Assembly (NCBI GenBank): GCA_003260075.1
Contig: QLIY01000537.1
Location: 47,009 to 111,008 of the forward strand
DNA: 64,000 nucleotides
From: Phallusia mammillata
Lineage: Eukaryota; Chordata; Ascidiacea; Phlebobranchia; Ascidiidae
Direction: 5' to 3'
Shown: positions 1 through 14,800 of the stretch, piece by piece
Numbering within the stretch: the first letter of the stretch is position 1
How the letters are laid out: each line of letters opens with the position of its first letter
The notes under the pieces: model-generated
What the model saw: only the letters and a program-made list of their open reading frames with translations
What the model was told of the DNA's origin: nothing
The model's database searches: none
Translations under genes and position numbers: made by a program

Positions 1-152
1 ACTAAGTAGGAGGTTGCGCCTGAAATTTTTTAGAGGATTATTTAAAATCTACACAAATATTTTAATTTTGATTTTAATGTAAACAGCAGTAATCTTTATA
101 TTTATTTAGGAAAAGCAATTTAAGACAAGACTTAGTTTGATATTTTATTTAC

Positions 153-2832
153 CAACTACGCCCGTCCACTCCAATGCAACCAAACTTGTTGTGACAGTTT
201 GAACAGAAATCGACGCCGGAGACGAAGGAACTGGAAAATATTTGATGTTGAAACCAAACAAAATCACCCAACAAGTTCCATGTTACCTGTCTGTTCCATC
301 AACTCATGTGATTGAGCGCTCGTGAGGTTTTCGTGACCGACTGCTTTCACCGTGAATCGGTACGTGATACCTGGCATCAGTTTATTAATGACAATCGCTG
401 TGTCTGACGTAATAATCGATGACAATGGCGTATTGTTTGATGTGTATTCGATAACATAGAAATTCGCGCCTGCAAACAACGGAAAAGTTCCGAAATCAGC
501 TGAAACTTTGAACCGACCGAAAACTCAAACCTTTCACTTTGTTCCATGACGTAGTAATTGAAGAAGATGTGACGTCATCAACTATGAAATCCTCGGGTGG
601 ATTTGGAACTGAAAAGTGAATTTACAACGATTATTTAAAAATGTAAAACGAACAGAAAACTTCGGTACAAACCTGTTTGTTGTGCAACAAAGGCATTTTC
701 TTCCTCATTTGCGCGACCAGAATGACCGATTGTTAACACAGTAAAGTTGTAGAACTTCCCTGAATCGAGTCCGCTGATTGTTACAAAACTGTTCGAACTG
801 TTTACTGTCATTATGACGTCACTGGTACTTTGAAATCTGACTTTTATGACGTAAGAAATCGCCCCTGAATAGGAAAAAAACATTACAAGGTTTTTTAGAT
901 AATGCACAATTCCACAACACAAGTAGTTTTGTAATAATTACCTCTAACGTCATCCCATGATAACGTCACTGAGGAGTTTGTGACGTCATCCACTTTCGGG
1001 ATTCCAGCGATGTTTGGAACTGAGGTAATAAAAGTGTTTTGGTTTAATTAATAAACAATGGATAACTGTGACATCACAGAGCTAGCTGACAGAGCTTTGT
1101 TACAAAACAAACAAACAAACTCGTAAGTGAAATTAAAATTGAGTTAAAGTAAAATTACAAATTCATGAAGGCTAGACCAAATATCGTAGAAAGTGGAAAA
1201 TTACGTTTGGTAAACTACACTTGACTACAATAAAAATCAAAGAAGAATAAACTGTACAAATATAATTCGCTGTAATCATTGATCAACATGCACATGCCAT
1301 GGCATTGTTAAACTTACCTCAAACCCTGTAATAAGCTTTCTGAGCATGCCATGCAAGTTTACATGCATAAAAATTAACCTTGTAAAAATAAAACAATAAT
1401 AAGTTTAAAAAAGCTAAAAAACAAACAAAATAAAGAAACGGTAAAAAGAATCAGTTGAAAGGTAACACAGAAATCGTATTTTACCTGTGGTTTCTTCAAC
1501 TTGCAAACTCGCTTCGCTCATCCGACTTTCCTCGCCAATACTTTTCACAACAAACCAATATCTCGTTCCACTAGATAATGACGTCACTTCAAGACGTGTC
1601 AACGTCGTTTCCATGGTGTTCGTGACGTCATCATCAACGGTTCCGTATTCGAGTCGATATTTAATGGCTCCTGCAACGAAAATTAATTCAAACAGTTGGA
1701 CATTACGACTCTTTCTGGATTAAATAGAAAAACAATCAACTTACCAGATACGTCATTCCATTGTACGATAACGGATGATGTAGTTACATCTGTTATAATG
1801 ACGTTACCAGGGGCAAGTGGTACTGCAAAAAAAAAATGATCTGGTGTTAATTAATATGTTTGTGAATGAGTTGAGTTGGTGGTAACAAGTTAATCAGTGT
1901 CAACTTAACTATCAGGAAATATCAAGTAGTTGTTGATCTCACTGTTGAATTTCTTTGTTTTTTTTCAATTCAATTGTTTTTATTTTTTTTTGTACCTGTA
2001 TAAATTCTTTGTTTTGACGTCATAAATGGATTGCTTCGATTTTTTGTTCCGACTGATGTCACAGCTACATCATATCCTGTTCCTGGTTGCAAATTCGAGA
2101 TTCGAGCGGAAGTACTGTGGACAAGCAGTAGTTGCTCCATGACGTCATCACTGGTGACGTAGACCTTGTACATTTCCGCACCTGATAATTTTAAAGTCAA
2201 GTTAAAAAACAAATTACGTGATGACGTCAATTTTGAAAAACTACCTTTTACGTCATTCCATGTGACGTAGAAAGATGTTGTAGTGACGTCATTTATAGTA
2301 GGAATATCAGGAAGCGATGGAACTGAAAACAATATTAATGAAAACTCAAATTACTTTTCCGTATTTAAAAACACTGAACCACGAGAGTTGATCGCAACAC
2401 AAATGAATGGACAAATAGAAATCGTATTTCACCTGTGGTTTCTTCAACTTGTAAACTCGCTTCGCTCATCCGACTTTCCTCACCAATACTTTTCACAACA
2501 AACCAATATCTCGTTCCACTAGATAATGACGTCACTTCAATGCGTGTCAACGTCGTTTCCATGGTGTTTGTGACGTCATCATCAACGTTTCCGTATTCGA
2601 GTCGATATTGGGCAGCCCCTGAAATAATGCCGCAAAAAAGTTAAAAGTCGGATTGCGCGAGAACATTCCAGTTTCAAACTGGTTTTAGTAGGTTTTCTGC
2701 GTCTAAATCTTTTGTAAGTAAGAAGCTACAAGGTTTTGACTTCATAACTTACCAGTGACGTCACTCCAACGCAATACAACTGATGATGTGGTGACATTTG
2801 TTATGATGACGTTGTCAGGAGCAAGAGGAACT
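153..2832 (-). CDS. FN3 repeats after the cassette, to the left edge
   Basis: Approximate exons: A 2832-2755, B 2621-2434; A 2322-2246, B 2183-1996; A 1824-1746, B 1672-1485; A 1020-943, B 867-675; A about 600-527, B 471-284; A 230-153 (half repeat; its B exon lies outside). The B exons at 2621-2434 and 1672-1485 are near copies of each other and of 16356-16172 (shared METTLTR and SSGTRYWFVVKSIGEESRMS). The intron between 1021 and 1484 holds no gene I can see. Confidence 0.75.
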
Positions 2833-5800
2833 GAAAACAACAATAAACTTGTTTACAATGCTATTAACCAGTGGTAACTTAGTGTTGAGTAATTAACTAA
2901 CCAGTGGATTATTAACTAACCAGTGTTGGATTATTAACTAACCAGTGGATTATTAACCAACCAGTGTTGGATTATTAACTAACCAGTGTTGCTTTACTAT
3001 TAACCAGTGCAGTATTATTAACTAAGGATTGAATCATTAACTAACCAGTTTGTATTTGTATTTTTTCACTTCCTCTCTCATTTCTTCTGTCTTTGATTCC
3101 AATAGAGAAAACAACAAAATCGTACCACGTGCCTGGGTTTAAACCAATCACAACCGCCTGAGCTGGAATTGTTTCCAAAACTTGTCGCGTATCTTCCGTC
3201 CCATTGGTCCGATAAATCACGTGATATTTTTCCGCGCCTGGAATATTCAAGTTTTAAATCAAACTTAACCAAAACATTTCATTTCTAAGCAAACCTTGGA
3301 CTGGTTTCCAACGCAACAGAACTGACGTGGTTGTGACGTCATCAAAGTTTACTCCTGAGGTAGCCGCCGGTCCTGTGACGTCATCAACCAAATTAGTAAT
3401 GACGTAAATATGACGTAACTAATTTCAACTTACGGGTTGTTTCACGTGTTTGAACACTTGCGGCGCTGTGACGCCCAGAAACCCCAACTGACGTCACGGT
3501 TATGACGTAAGTAGTTCCGGGAATTAGGTTTTTGAGCACTGATGATGTCACATTGGAGGTTTGGTTGTAAATTGTGACGTTGTCGTTTGTCGCAAAATAC
3601 CGGATGACGTAATCAGTTGCACCTGGTGACGAAACAAAACAATTATTAAAACCATTTAAACAAAAACGAAACGAAATAACTCACCTCGTACATTTGTCCA
3701 AAACAAATTAAGGGATTTTGTGTTTATTTGTGAGATTTCTATCTTTCGAGGTGGCAGAGGAACTGAACAAAATATTAAATGTTTTAAGTTTCACCGAGAA
3801 AACTTACTGAACCTACTTCACCTGTTTGAACTTGAACGTGAACTTCAGGGTCAGAATTAACCACACCCAAATCTCCAACAGAAATCACACGGAACTTGTA
3901 CCAGCTTCCTGGCCTCAAAGCAGTCGCAGTTGAGGTCGTTGAAGCTGTTTTCGGGGTTTTGAAAGTTTCGTTTGAAGATAAAGTTACTTGGAGTTCGTAA
4001 AGGTTGGCACCTGATGTAAAAGTTTAAAGAAACAAACATGACAGCTACTTAAATTTTAAGTGATTGCAATTTTAACGGGTTGAATAAGTTTAATACTTTG
4101 CAAGATATAAAAGCGTAATACTATTCTTGGTAGCATTTCCTCAAGGGTAAAATTTATTACAAACTGGTTGCCACTTACCTACGACCGGTTGCCAGGCAAC
4201 GGAGATACTTGTTGTTGTGACCTTGCCCAATGAAATGACCTTCACAGCCTCTGGTACTGAAAATAAATCAGGTTTACTCCACAATATCGCAACATTACAA
4301 GCAGAAAGACTCACAAGTTGCAATCGACAACTCTTCGCTTTTCCCGCTCTCAACTTTCCCGCCAAAACCAACAGAACTGACGGAAATACCGTGTTCCCTT
4401 CCCGCTTCCAGGAAATTCAACCTGTGTGACGTAACGTTCACTGTTACGTAGGCAGTGACGTCAGTGAGCGCGTTGACGTAAGCGAGTTTGTAACTGGAAG
4501 CCCCAAAAACTTCGTTCCACGACACCGACATGGAATCGGTGGTTACCATGACAACGGAGACGTCAGAGGGAATTTCGGGAACTGCAAAATATTTTCATGG
4601 TTGGTCAGACTTTATTTGTGACATCACAATGATCTTTGTCACCTGTTTGTTGATGAACAATCGGGCTTCCTCCTAGACTTTCGCGGTTTTTCGAATCCAC
4701 AGCAAATACTTTGAAACCATAAACTGAACCGGGATTCAAATTATCGATGGAAACATCGTTTGTGGGTGAATGTTGTTTACTGGTTTCGTTCAAACTGGAT
4801 ATTTCTACCAAGTATTCAAGCGCTCCTACAAACAACAAGTGTTANNNNNNNNACTAACCAGTGGATTATTAACTAACCAGTGTTGGATTATTAACTAACC
4901 AGTGGATTATTAACTAACCAGTGTTAGATTATAAACAAACCAGTGGGTAATTAACTACCCAGTGGATTATTAACTAACCAGTGGATTATTAACTAACCAG
5001 TGTTAGATTATAAACAAACCAGTGGGTAATTAACTACCCAGTGGATTATTAACTAACCAGTGGATTATTAACTAACCAGTGGATAATTAACTAACCAGTG
5101 GATAATTAACTAACCAGTGGATTATTAACCAACCAGTGTTGCATTATTAACTAACCAGTGCTGCATTATTAACTAAGGATTGAATCATTAACTAACCAGT
5201 TTGTATTTGTATTTTTTCACTTCCTCTCTCATTTCTTCTGTCTTTGATTCCAATAGAGAAAACAACAAAATCGTACCACGTGCCTGGGTTTAAACCAATC
5301 ACAACCGCCTGAGCTGGAATTGTTTCCAAAACTTGTCGCGTATCTTCCGTCCCATTGGTCCGATAAATCACGTGATATTTTTCCGCGCCTGGAATATTCA
5401 AGTTTTAAATCAAACTTAACCAAAACATTTCATTTCTAAGCAAACCTTGGACTGGTTTCCAACGCAACAGAACTGACGTGGTTGTGACGTCATCAAAGTT
5501 TACTCCTGAGGTAGCCGCCGGTCCTGTGACGTCATCAACCAAATTAGTAATGACGTAAATATGACGTAACTAATTTCAACTTACGGGTTGTTTCACGTGT
5601 TTGAACACTTGCGGCGCTGTGACGCCCAGAAACCCCAACTGACGTCACGGTTATGACGTAAGTAGTTCCGGGAATTAGGTTTTTGAGCACTGATGATGTC
5701 ACATTGGAGGTTTGGTTGTAAATTGTGACGTTGTCGTTTGTCGCAAAATACCGGATGACGTAATCAGTTGCACCTGGTGACGAAACAAAACAATTATTAA

Positions 5801-8800
5801 AACCATTTAAACAAAAACGAAACGAAATAACTCACCTCGTACATTTGTCCAAAACAAATTAAGGGATTTTGTGTTTATTTGTGAGATTTCTATCTTTCGA
5901 GGTGGCAGAGGAACTGAACAAAATATTAAATGTTTTAAGTTTCACCGAGAAAACTTACTGAACCTACTTCACCTGTTTGAACTTGAACGTGAACTTCAGG
6001 GTCAGAATTAACCACACCCAAATCTCCAATAGAAATCACACGGAACTTGTACCAGCTTCCTGGCCTCAAAGCAGTCGCAGTTGAGGTCGTTGAAGCTGTT
6101 TTCGGGGTTTGGAAAGTTTCGTTTGAAGATAAAGTTACTTGGAGTTCGTAAAGGTTGGCACCTGATGTAAAAGTTTAAAGAAACAAACATGACAGCTACT
6201 TAAATTTTAAGTGATTGCAATTTTAACGGGTTGAATAAGTTTAATACTTTGCAAGATATAAAAGCGTAATACTATTCTTGGTAGCATTTCCTCAAGGGTA
6301 AAATTTATTACAAACTGGTTGCCACTTACCTACGACCGGTTGCCAGGCAACGGAGATACTTGTTGTTGTGACCTTGCCCAATGAAATGACCTTCACAGCC
6401 TCTGGTACTGAAAATAAATCAGGTTTACTCCACAATATCGCAACATTACAAGCAGAAAGACTCACAAGTTGCAATCGACAACTCTTCGCTTTTCCCGCTC
6501 TCAACTTTCCCGCCAAAACCAACAGAACTGACGGAAATACCGTGTTCCCTTCCCGCTTCCAGGAAATTCAACCTGTGTGACGTAACGTTCACTGTTACGT
6601 AGGCAGTGACGTCAGTGAGCGCGTTGACGTAAGCGAGTTTGTAACTGGAAGCCCCAAAAACTTCGTTCCACGACACCGACATGGAATCGGTGGTTACCAT
6701 GACAACGGAGACGTCAGAGGGAATTTCGGGAACTGCAAAATATTTTCATGGTTGGTCAGACTTTATTTGTGACATCACAATGATCTTTGTCACCTGTTTG
6801 TTGATGAACAATCGGGCTTCCTCCTAGACTTTCGCGGTTTTTCGAATCCACAGCAAATACTTTGAAACCATAAACTGAACCGGGATTCAAATTATCGATG
6901 GAAACATCGTTTGTGGGTGAATGTTGTTTACTGGTTTCGTTCAAANTAAATCAAACTTAACCAAAACATTTCATTTCTAAGCAAACCTTGGACTGGTTTC
7001 CAACGCAACAGAACTGACGTGGTTGTGACGTCATCAAAGTTTACTCCTGAGGTAGCCGCCGGTCCTGTGACGTCATCAACCAAATTAGTAATGACGTAAA
7101 TATGACGTAACTAATTTCAACTTACGGGTTGTTTCACGTGTTTGAACACTTGCGGCGCTGTGACGCCCAGAAACCCCAACTGACGTCACGGTTATGACGT
7201 AAGTAGTTCCGGGAATTAGGTTTTTGAGCACTGATGATGTCACATTGGAGGTTTGGTTGTAAATTGTGACGTTGTCGTTTGTCGCAAAATACCGGATGAC
7301 GTAATCAGTTGCACCTGGTGACGAAACAAAACAATTATTAAAACCATTTAAACAAAAACGAAACGAAATAACTCACCTCGTACATTTGTCCAAAACAAAT
7401 TAAGGGATTTTGTGTTTATTTGTGAGATTTCTATCTTTCGAGGTGGCAGAGGAACTGAACAAAATATTAAATGTTTTAAGTTTCACCGAGAAAACTTACT
7501 GAACCTACTTCACCTGTTTGAACTTGAACGTGAACTTCAGGGTCAGAATTAACCACACCCAAATCTCCAATAGAAATCACACGGAACTTGTACCAGCTTC
7601 CTGGCCTCAAAGCAGTCGCAGTTGAGGTCGTTGAAGCTGTTTTCGGGGTTTGGAAAGTTTCGTTTGAAGATAAAGTTACTTGGAGTTCGTAAAGGTTGGC
7701 ACCTGATGTAAAAGTTTAAAGAAACAAACATGACAGCTACTTAAATTTTAAGTGATTGCAATTTTAACGGGTTGAATAAGTTTAATACTTTGCAAGATAT
7801 AAAAGCGTAATACTATTCTTGGTAGCATTTCCTCAAGGGTAAAATTTATTACAAACTGGTTGCCACTTACCTACGACCGGTTGCCAGGCAACGGAGATAC
7901 TTGTTGTTGTGACCTTGCCCAATGAAATGACCTTCACAGCCTCTGGTACTGAAAATAAATCAGGTTTACTCCACAATATCGCAACATTACAAGCAGAAAG
8001 ACTCACAAGTTGCAATCGACAACTCTTCGCTTTTCCCGCTCTCAACTTTCCCGCCAAAACCAACAGAACTGACGGAAATACCGTGTTCCCTTCCCGCTTC
8101 CAGGAAATTCAACCTGTGTGACGTAACGTTCACTGTTACGTAGGCAGTGACGTCAGTGAGCGCGTTGACGTAAGCGAGTTTGTAGCTGGAAGCCCCAAAA
8201 ACTTCGTTCCACGACACCGACATGGAATCGGTGGTTACCATGACAACGGAGACGTCAGAGGGAATTTCGGGAACTGCAAAATATTTTCATGGTTGGTCAG
8301 ACTTTATTTGTGACATCACAATGATCTTTGTCACCTGTTTGTTGATGAACAATCGGGCTTCCTCCTAGACTTTCGCGGTTTTTCGAATCCACAGCAAATA
8401 CTTTGAAACCATAAACTGAACCGGGATTCAAATTATCGATGGAAACATCGTTTGTGGGTGAATGTTGTTTACTGGTTTCGTTCAAACTGGATATTTCTAC
8501 CAAGTATTCAAGCGCTCCTACAAACAACAAGTGTTATAACGTGATGAATAACTTTTTTGTCATGTTATTCTGATTTTGTTTCAAAGGTTGTTTATTTTTA
8601 TTTGTTCAAGAATTATCAAAGTAAGAGAATAGTTTCTAATACTAAAAAACTGTTTCTACAATTTATTTTCAAAATATGGAGAGAAAAGTAATTTCACCTT
8701 TGACCTCTGCCCATTGGAGTGTGACGGTTGTAGAAGTGACGTCAGTGACAGTTGGCGCGAGCGGATTTTGAGGAACTAAAAAAATAAAAAAATAAAATAT

Positions 8801-11800
8801 TCGATTCACCATAATTTCGAGACTTACTTGTTGATTCGGAGAAAACTTCGCTTCGTTCGCTGCGTTGACCGCCTTCACCAACCGTTGTGATAGTGACGTC
8901 ATATAGCGTTCCAGAACTGAGGTTTGCGATCACAACTCGCGTGTCTGACGTCACTATGGTATCCGGCAGGAATATGTCATCATCTTGTGACGTTACAATC
9001 ACTTCGTACGTAGAAGCTCCTGCGATTGGTGACGTAATTAAGTTTTTTGCTTGGGGTGGTGTGATTTCTATGTTACCTTTTACGTTTTCCCAATCCAAAG
9101 CAAAACTTGAATCGCTGGTTTCCGACACAGAAATATTTCGCACAGATTCAACCACTGAAAAAGAAAGCAGAGAATTTAATATTTATTCGATAAATTGCGT
9201 TAACGAACTTGAATTCCCGATTTTTTAATAAGCAACCTGTTTGTGTCAGAGAAAATGTTTAATACATAAGACTTCTCATTGCCAGCAACCAAAAACGGGT
9301 AGAGCTACTAACACAGGAACTCATAATAGAAAAGGGTCAGGCGCGCCGGAGCTCCAGCGTTTTTTACAAAAACTGCATTTGAAATATTTCCGTTGTGCCA
9401 CCTACCGGAATTTAGCAAACCTGTTTGGTGTGAGTTCTTGTGTTAGCAGCTCTACCCTAAAAATGTGGGTGGAGCTACTAACACCATACCTCTCGCGACA
9501 CCCAAAAGTGCCTAATTTTCGACAAGTGGCGCAAAGAGCAGTTTTTTACATTTGAAACGTTATATCTCCTAAAATGCTGACGGTTAGGGCTATTGGGGTC
9601 GGGGTAATGTATTAGCATTTAAAAATTCAATAAAACTAACCCCAAAATTTAGTTTCTAATGTAAAAATTGTAAAAACTTATTTCCCAACCCAACCCCTCT
9701 TCAGCCGCTAAATAAATAATCCAGCTCTTTACGCTCCCTTGTGAAAGTGAAACTCCCGTGAAGTATGGTGTTAATAGCTCTACCAAAAATCTCCTAAACT
9801 CTGAACTCACCAGTTTGAAACGTCACAACTCCGCTCGTCCCCGGACTCGTCCGGTTCCGCACCCCCACTGACGTCATAGTGACGTCATACCACGTTCCAG
9901 CTGTGAGTCCCGTGATCTCGCTTGAAGGGCGTTCGGCGGTCAAAGTCATAATGTCACCTTCTTCACTTTCAACAAATATTTCGTAATAAACAGCTCCTGT
10001 GACGACAACGTCGGTTAGTGACGTCAGATAAACTTCGAGTTGCAAAATTTTGGCAAACCTTTCTGTTTATTCCATTTGATGCTTGCAGCATTTAGTTCAA
10101 CAGAAGTCACAGTAGCATTGCTTGGGACATCAGGCCCTAAGAACAAATAATTGGATTTCAAAACTAGTTTAAGCGAATAGTTTCAACTTACCTTTTGCAC
10201 TTGCCAGAAAACAAACGCAAAAATGACCCAAAAGTTTTATTCACACAAGTTTAGTAAAACCGGTAAAAGAAAATACAGAAGTTGGTAAAAATTCAATTCG
10301 AATTTTGTACTTACTTCATGAGAGCAACAGTAAAAATACGACTTCCGTATATTTAATCTTCATTCCGACCTTTTCTTCTTTGCAGGTGGAAGTAGTGTTA
10401 CGTCACAATGCAGACTTTTGTTACGTCACCACGTTACGTCACCGGAGCAAACTTTTATTCTCAGCAAATCATGCAAACAATTGTTGTGTTGTGACGTCAT
10501 AAGTGTCGTGAAACGATGTGAATTTTTTGGATGGAAAGGAAATGTGAAAACACAACTTATGAATAAGGACATTGGGCTAATTATTGAAGAAATCTACAGA
10601 TTTCATGCAGGGGCTTCAGTCACGCCTCATGCAAGCATCAGTGATAATTACATTTTGTCCCAATTGATTGAAGGTTATTTTGAGATTTTGGGGTCGCTAT
10701 AGTGTTGTTGTTATACAGTTTTATCCGACAATAGTTGGTTCGTCCAGTTTCAAGCAACATTGTCAGGGGTGATATTTTCAGTGATATTAACTTACACAAA
10801 ATATGAACTTATATTTCGTGTGAACTTTAGAAAATAATGAAACAATTGTGAAAATTAAACAGCAAATTTGTGTTAAAAGTTTGGTGCAAAACAGCAAAGT
10901 TTTGTCAGTTAGTGAACACCCCCCCTTCTTGCTCCCCCGTGCACACAGCAGCGCCACCAAGTGTTTCTAGCTTTGCAACAACTCACTGGTCGTCTCGCGA
11001 ACCACGTGACTTTCCGCGCTTGACTGGTTTTCCTCTCCGACCGCCGTCACATAGAAATCGTATGCAGTGCCAGCACTCAACGATTCGATGGAAATAAATG
11101 TTTCACTCGTTGTGAGAATTACTTCGTTTTCGTCAGGATCGACGCTGCGGACCCGGATATTGTAGGACTGTGCCCCTGTGGATGGATATACCGGTTTGCA
11201 GACAGGAGTTTGGGTGGAAATGATGAATTTTTTTGCAAACTTAATTCAGGCCAACTAATGATGTAGCCAACTGTGGTAATAGTTCAGATATAAATCACAT
11301 TTTGATGAACTATTGATTAAAACTTTTTTCAATTGCTATTGTAAGAAGTAATAAATTATGTTTAGTATAACAAACCTATGACAGATTTCCACCAGAGGCC
11401 GATCGACGAAACGTTGACTTCGGTAACAACAACATCAGTTGGCGTTGATGGGACTAAACAAAATAATAGTTAAACAAACGCCAACACAAGCACATAGCCT
11501 CACAGCCACAAAAAAACACATAGCCAGAAAAACGCACAGACACACGGCCACACAACCGCACAAACACAGAAACGCACAGACACACAGACACACGGCCACA
11601 CAACCGCACAAACACAGAAACGCACAGAGACACAGCCACACAAACACACGATCGCACAAACATACAGCCACACAAACACAGAATCGCACAAACGCACAGC
11701 TACACAAACAAGTTAAACGCACAGCAACACAGCTACACGAACACACACACAGCCCCACAAACGTACAAACGAATAAACATACAAGCACACAACACACAAA

Positions 11801-14800
11801 CCTTCCAACCTGTTTGTTTTCTCGCTGTATCGCTTCCATTCCGGTTTATGCGGTCTTTCACGCCAACTGAATAAATCACAAACTCGTGCCATGTGCCAGC
11901 TGGCAGGTTCTCAACTGTGACACCTGTGACTGCCCCGCTGCCACTTTCCACACTCATGTTGACAATCCCCTCATTGTTTTCGATTGTCACCACATAGTTC
12001 TCGGCTCCTTTTTGCGCGTTCCATTCTAATTCGACTGTGTTGGTTGTTACGTCACTGACAGTTACAGAACTTGGTCTGGAAGGAACTAGAACACAAAAAC
12101 AATAATCAAATGTTTCGTTTACAAAGTAGATTATGACGTCACTTACGAGTTGTTTCGCTTATTGCTTGTGACGTCACACCAGTAAGATTTACGAGGCCAA
12201 TAGCGGTCACGGTAAACCTGTAGTTACTTCCAGACATAAGACTTGTCAAAGTCATAAACGTTTTTTCTGTTGTAGAACTTGTGACGTCATCATTTTCATT
12301 ATAAACATTAATGACGTAATAAACGGCACCTGTAAGCATAGTTTGCATTAAACATCGGGATATCAAACTAACACAATCATAGGTGAGATTACAAACCGTT
12401 GACGTCATCCCATGACAAAGTTAATGACGTAGTAGTGACATCACTACTCTGAAAGTTTCGAGGAGACGCTGGAGCTGTAATATAAATTAGAAAGTAAAAT
12501 TATGTCTACAAGCCGTGGCTGCCAGGCATGATATCAAGTTTATAGAGCTCTTCTGGCAAATGTAATTTTATTCCAACGTTTCGACATCCTATGCAGGTCG
12601 CATTCATCAGGGTAAATAACACTGAATGTACGTAGTACAGTGCACGATAAACAAAGAAAAAAGAATTAAATGCAAGCACATCACAACGTCGGTTAAAAAT
12701 GCCGGAAAAGCTTCATAAATTTGGTATGTCGACACATTTACATCAAAATTTTGTACCTGTTTGTTGGCTGATTGGGTCACTAGCTACATCACTCAGTCGT
12801 CCGCGCGTTCCCATAGCAACAACAATAAACGTGTATACGTCACCGGACTCAAGGTTTGAAATTGATGTGAAGTTGGAGACAGTGTTTACAAAATATGCAT
12901 CTTGATTTGTTTTGGAAACACTGATCTGGTAACCGGTCGCTCCTAAACCGAAGGAAAAGTCGGAAATAAATGCAAAGTTGATTTTGATCCGCAGTGTTTC
13001 ATAAAAATGTTTACCTTTCTGATTATCCCAAGTCAAATCGATCGTGGTTGAGTTTACTGAATTCACACGAACATCACTTGGAGCAATGGGCACTAAAAAG
13101 TAAATCAAATATTTTACAACAATTGTTCAATTGTAAAATGGGTTTCAAGTTTATTAAGGGGTTAATAAAAAACAGATATCAGGATTTGGGCAACTTTAAC
13201 TTACAAGTCGTATCACGAATTTCATGTGATGAATCGCTCGTGAGTTCTTCGTGACCAACCGCTTTAACCGTGAACCAATATTGAGTTCCTGCGTTCAAAT
13301 TAAGGAAAGTGGTCGAAGTATCGTTTGTTGAAAGCGATGACTTGTCGATAGTGTCGTCATTGTCGTTTTTCGACATACTTATGACGTAATGAAGAGCTCC
13401 TATAAACAAAAAAAGGTGTTTTCTTTGTAAAACGAAATAAAAATATTTAAAGTTGTTTCTCACCATTCACTGAATCCCATGAGAGCTGCACGGATGATGA
13501 AGTGACGTCATCAAACTTTAAGTTTTCCGGCGCTGTCGGCCCTGTAATTTTACCAAATGTCAGTTTGTTTGTTTCGTCACAAGTTTACAGGGTAACGATT
13601 ACTTGTTTGTTGCGTCACAATGTTTTCAGGATTGCGATTTTCGCGTTCAGATTTTCCCACGCTTACAAACGAGAATCGATAAATATTGCCTGGAGTCAAA
13701 TCTTCAACCACCAGCTGGTTGCTCTGTGACGTAACACTTCTGATTGTGACGTCATTTTTATCGATGATGTTCACTACGTAATACTCGGCACCTGTCAGAC
13801 AACACAATAATTCAGAGATGAAATATGTGTCAAATCTGCTAAAAACGCGCGCGCACGGTGGCGGGCAACCACATAACACGCGAAAGTTGGTGTAACAACT
13901 AAAATGGGGAAGAATATAAAGACCAGAGACAAGTCAAGATGTACTTAAGTAACGGTTCGTGGTCATTAATAATCGCAAAGGCCTGATCAAAATTGGTTGG
14001 TTACCCCTTTAAAAACACAAGCGCTTCGTCGGCCAAGATGCTTTTAACGCTTTTACTAATTACGTACCTATGACGTCAGCCCAAAGAAGCTGAACCGATT
14101 GTGGAGTGACGTCACCAACATTCATTCCGCTAGGTGGCAGGGGAACTGAAAAAGTATAAATGTCGTTGGTTTGTGAGATCTTAAAAATGTGAAGTGAAAT
14201 CTTCACCTGTCTGTTCTTCAACTTCATGTGATTTATTGCTCGTGAGATTTTCGTGAGCCACAGCGTTTACCGTGAAACGATACAGGAAACCCGCTTCCAA
14301 CCCACTGATAACAAACGATGTTTGTGACGTGACAATAGGAGACAATTGAACAGGTTTTGAATCGACAATTTGCACGATGTTGACGATGTAACTTGTTGCA
14401 CCTGTTTTTACGAATCAATTTGGAAACTGATTGGTTACGATGGTGGTAAAGCTACTAACACAGGAACTCACACCACAAGCGGTTTGCTAAATACAGATAG
14501 ATGGCGTAAAGAGCGAAGTTATTTGAATTAACAGAGACTGGGACAGGGTTAGGGACTAAATTTAACATAAAGAACTAGGTTTTTAGGTTGATTTTATTAT
14601 TATTATGAAACCTCAGACCAACCCTAATAGCCCTAACCGTCAGCATTTTATACACAAACTGCATTTAAATATTTGCGTGCGCCACCTACCGGAATGTAGC
14701 AAACCTGTCTCTGGCATGGTTACATTTCATCGGACAAATTTAACGAGATTTTTGACTCATTACCAAACATTTACAGAGTTCACAAAATTCAAAACAATTA

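Noticed and set aside
4853..5200. CRISPR-like regular repeats
   Set aside because: Units are adjacent with no unique spacers, in an intron of a eukaryotic gene; this is a minisatellite.
11435..11870. Long frames on both strands (Cys/Val-rich and His/Thr-rich)
   Set aside because: They follow a CACA-rich tandem repeat in an intron. No domain, and no splice sites support them.
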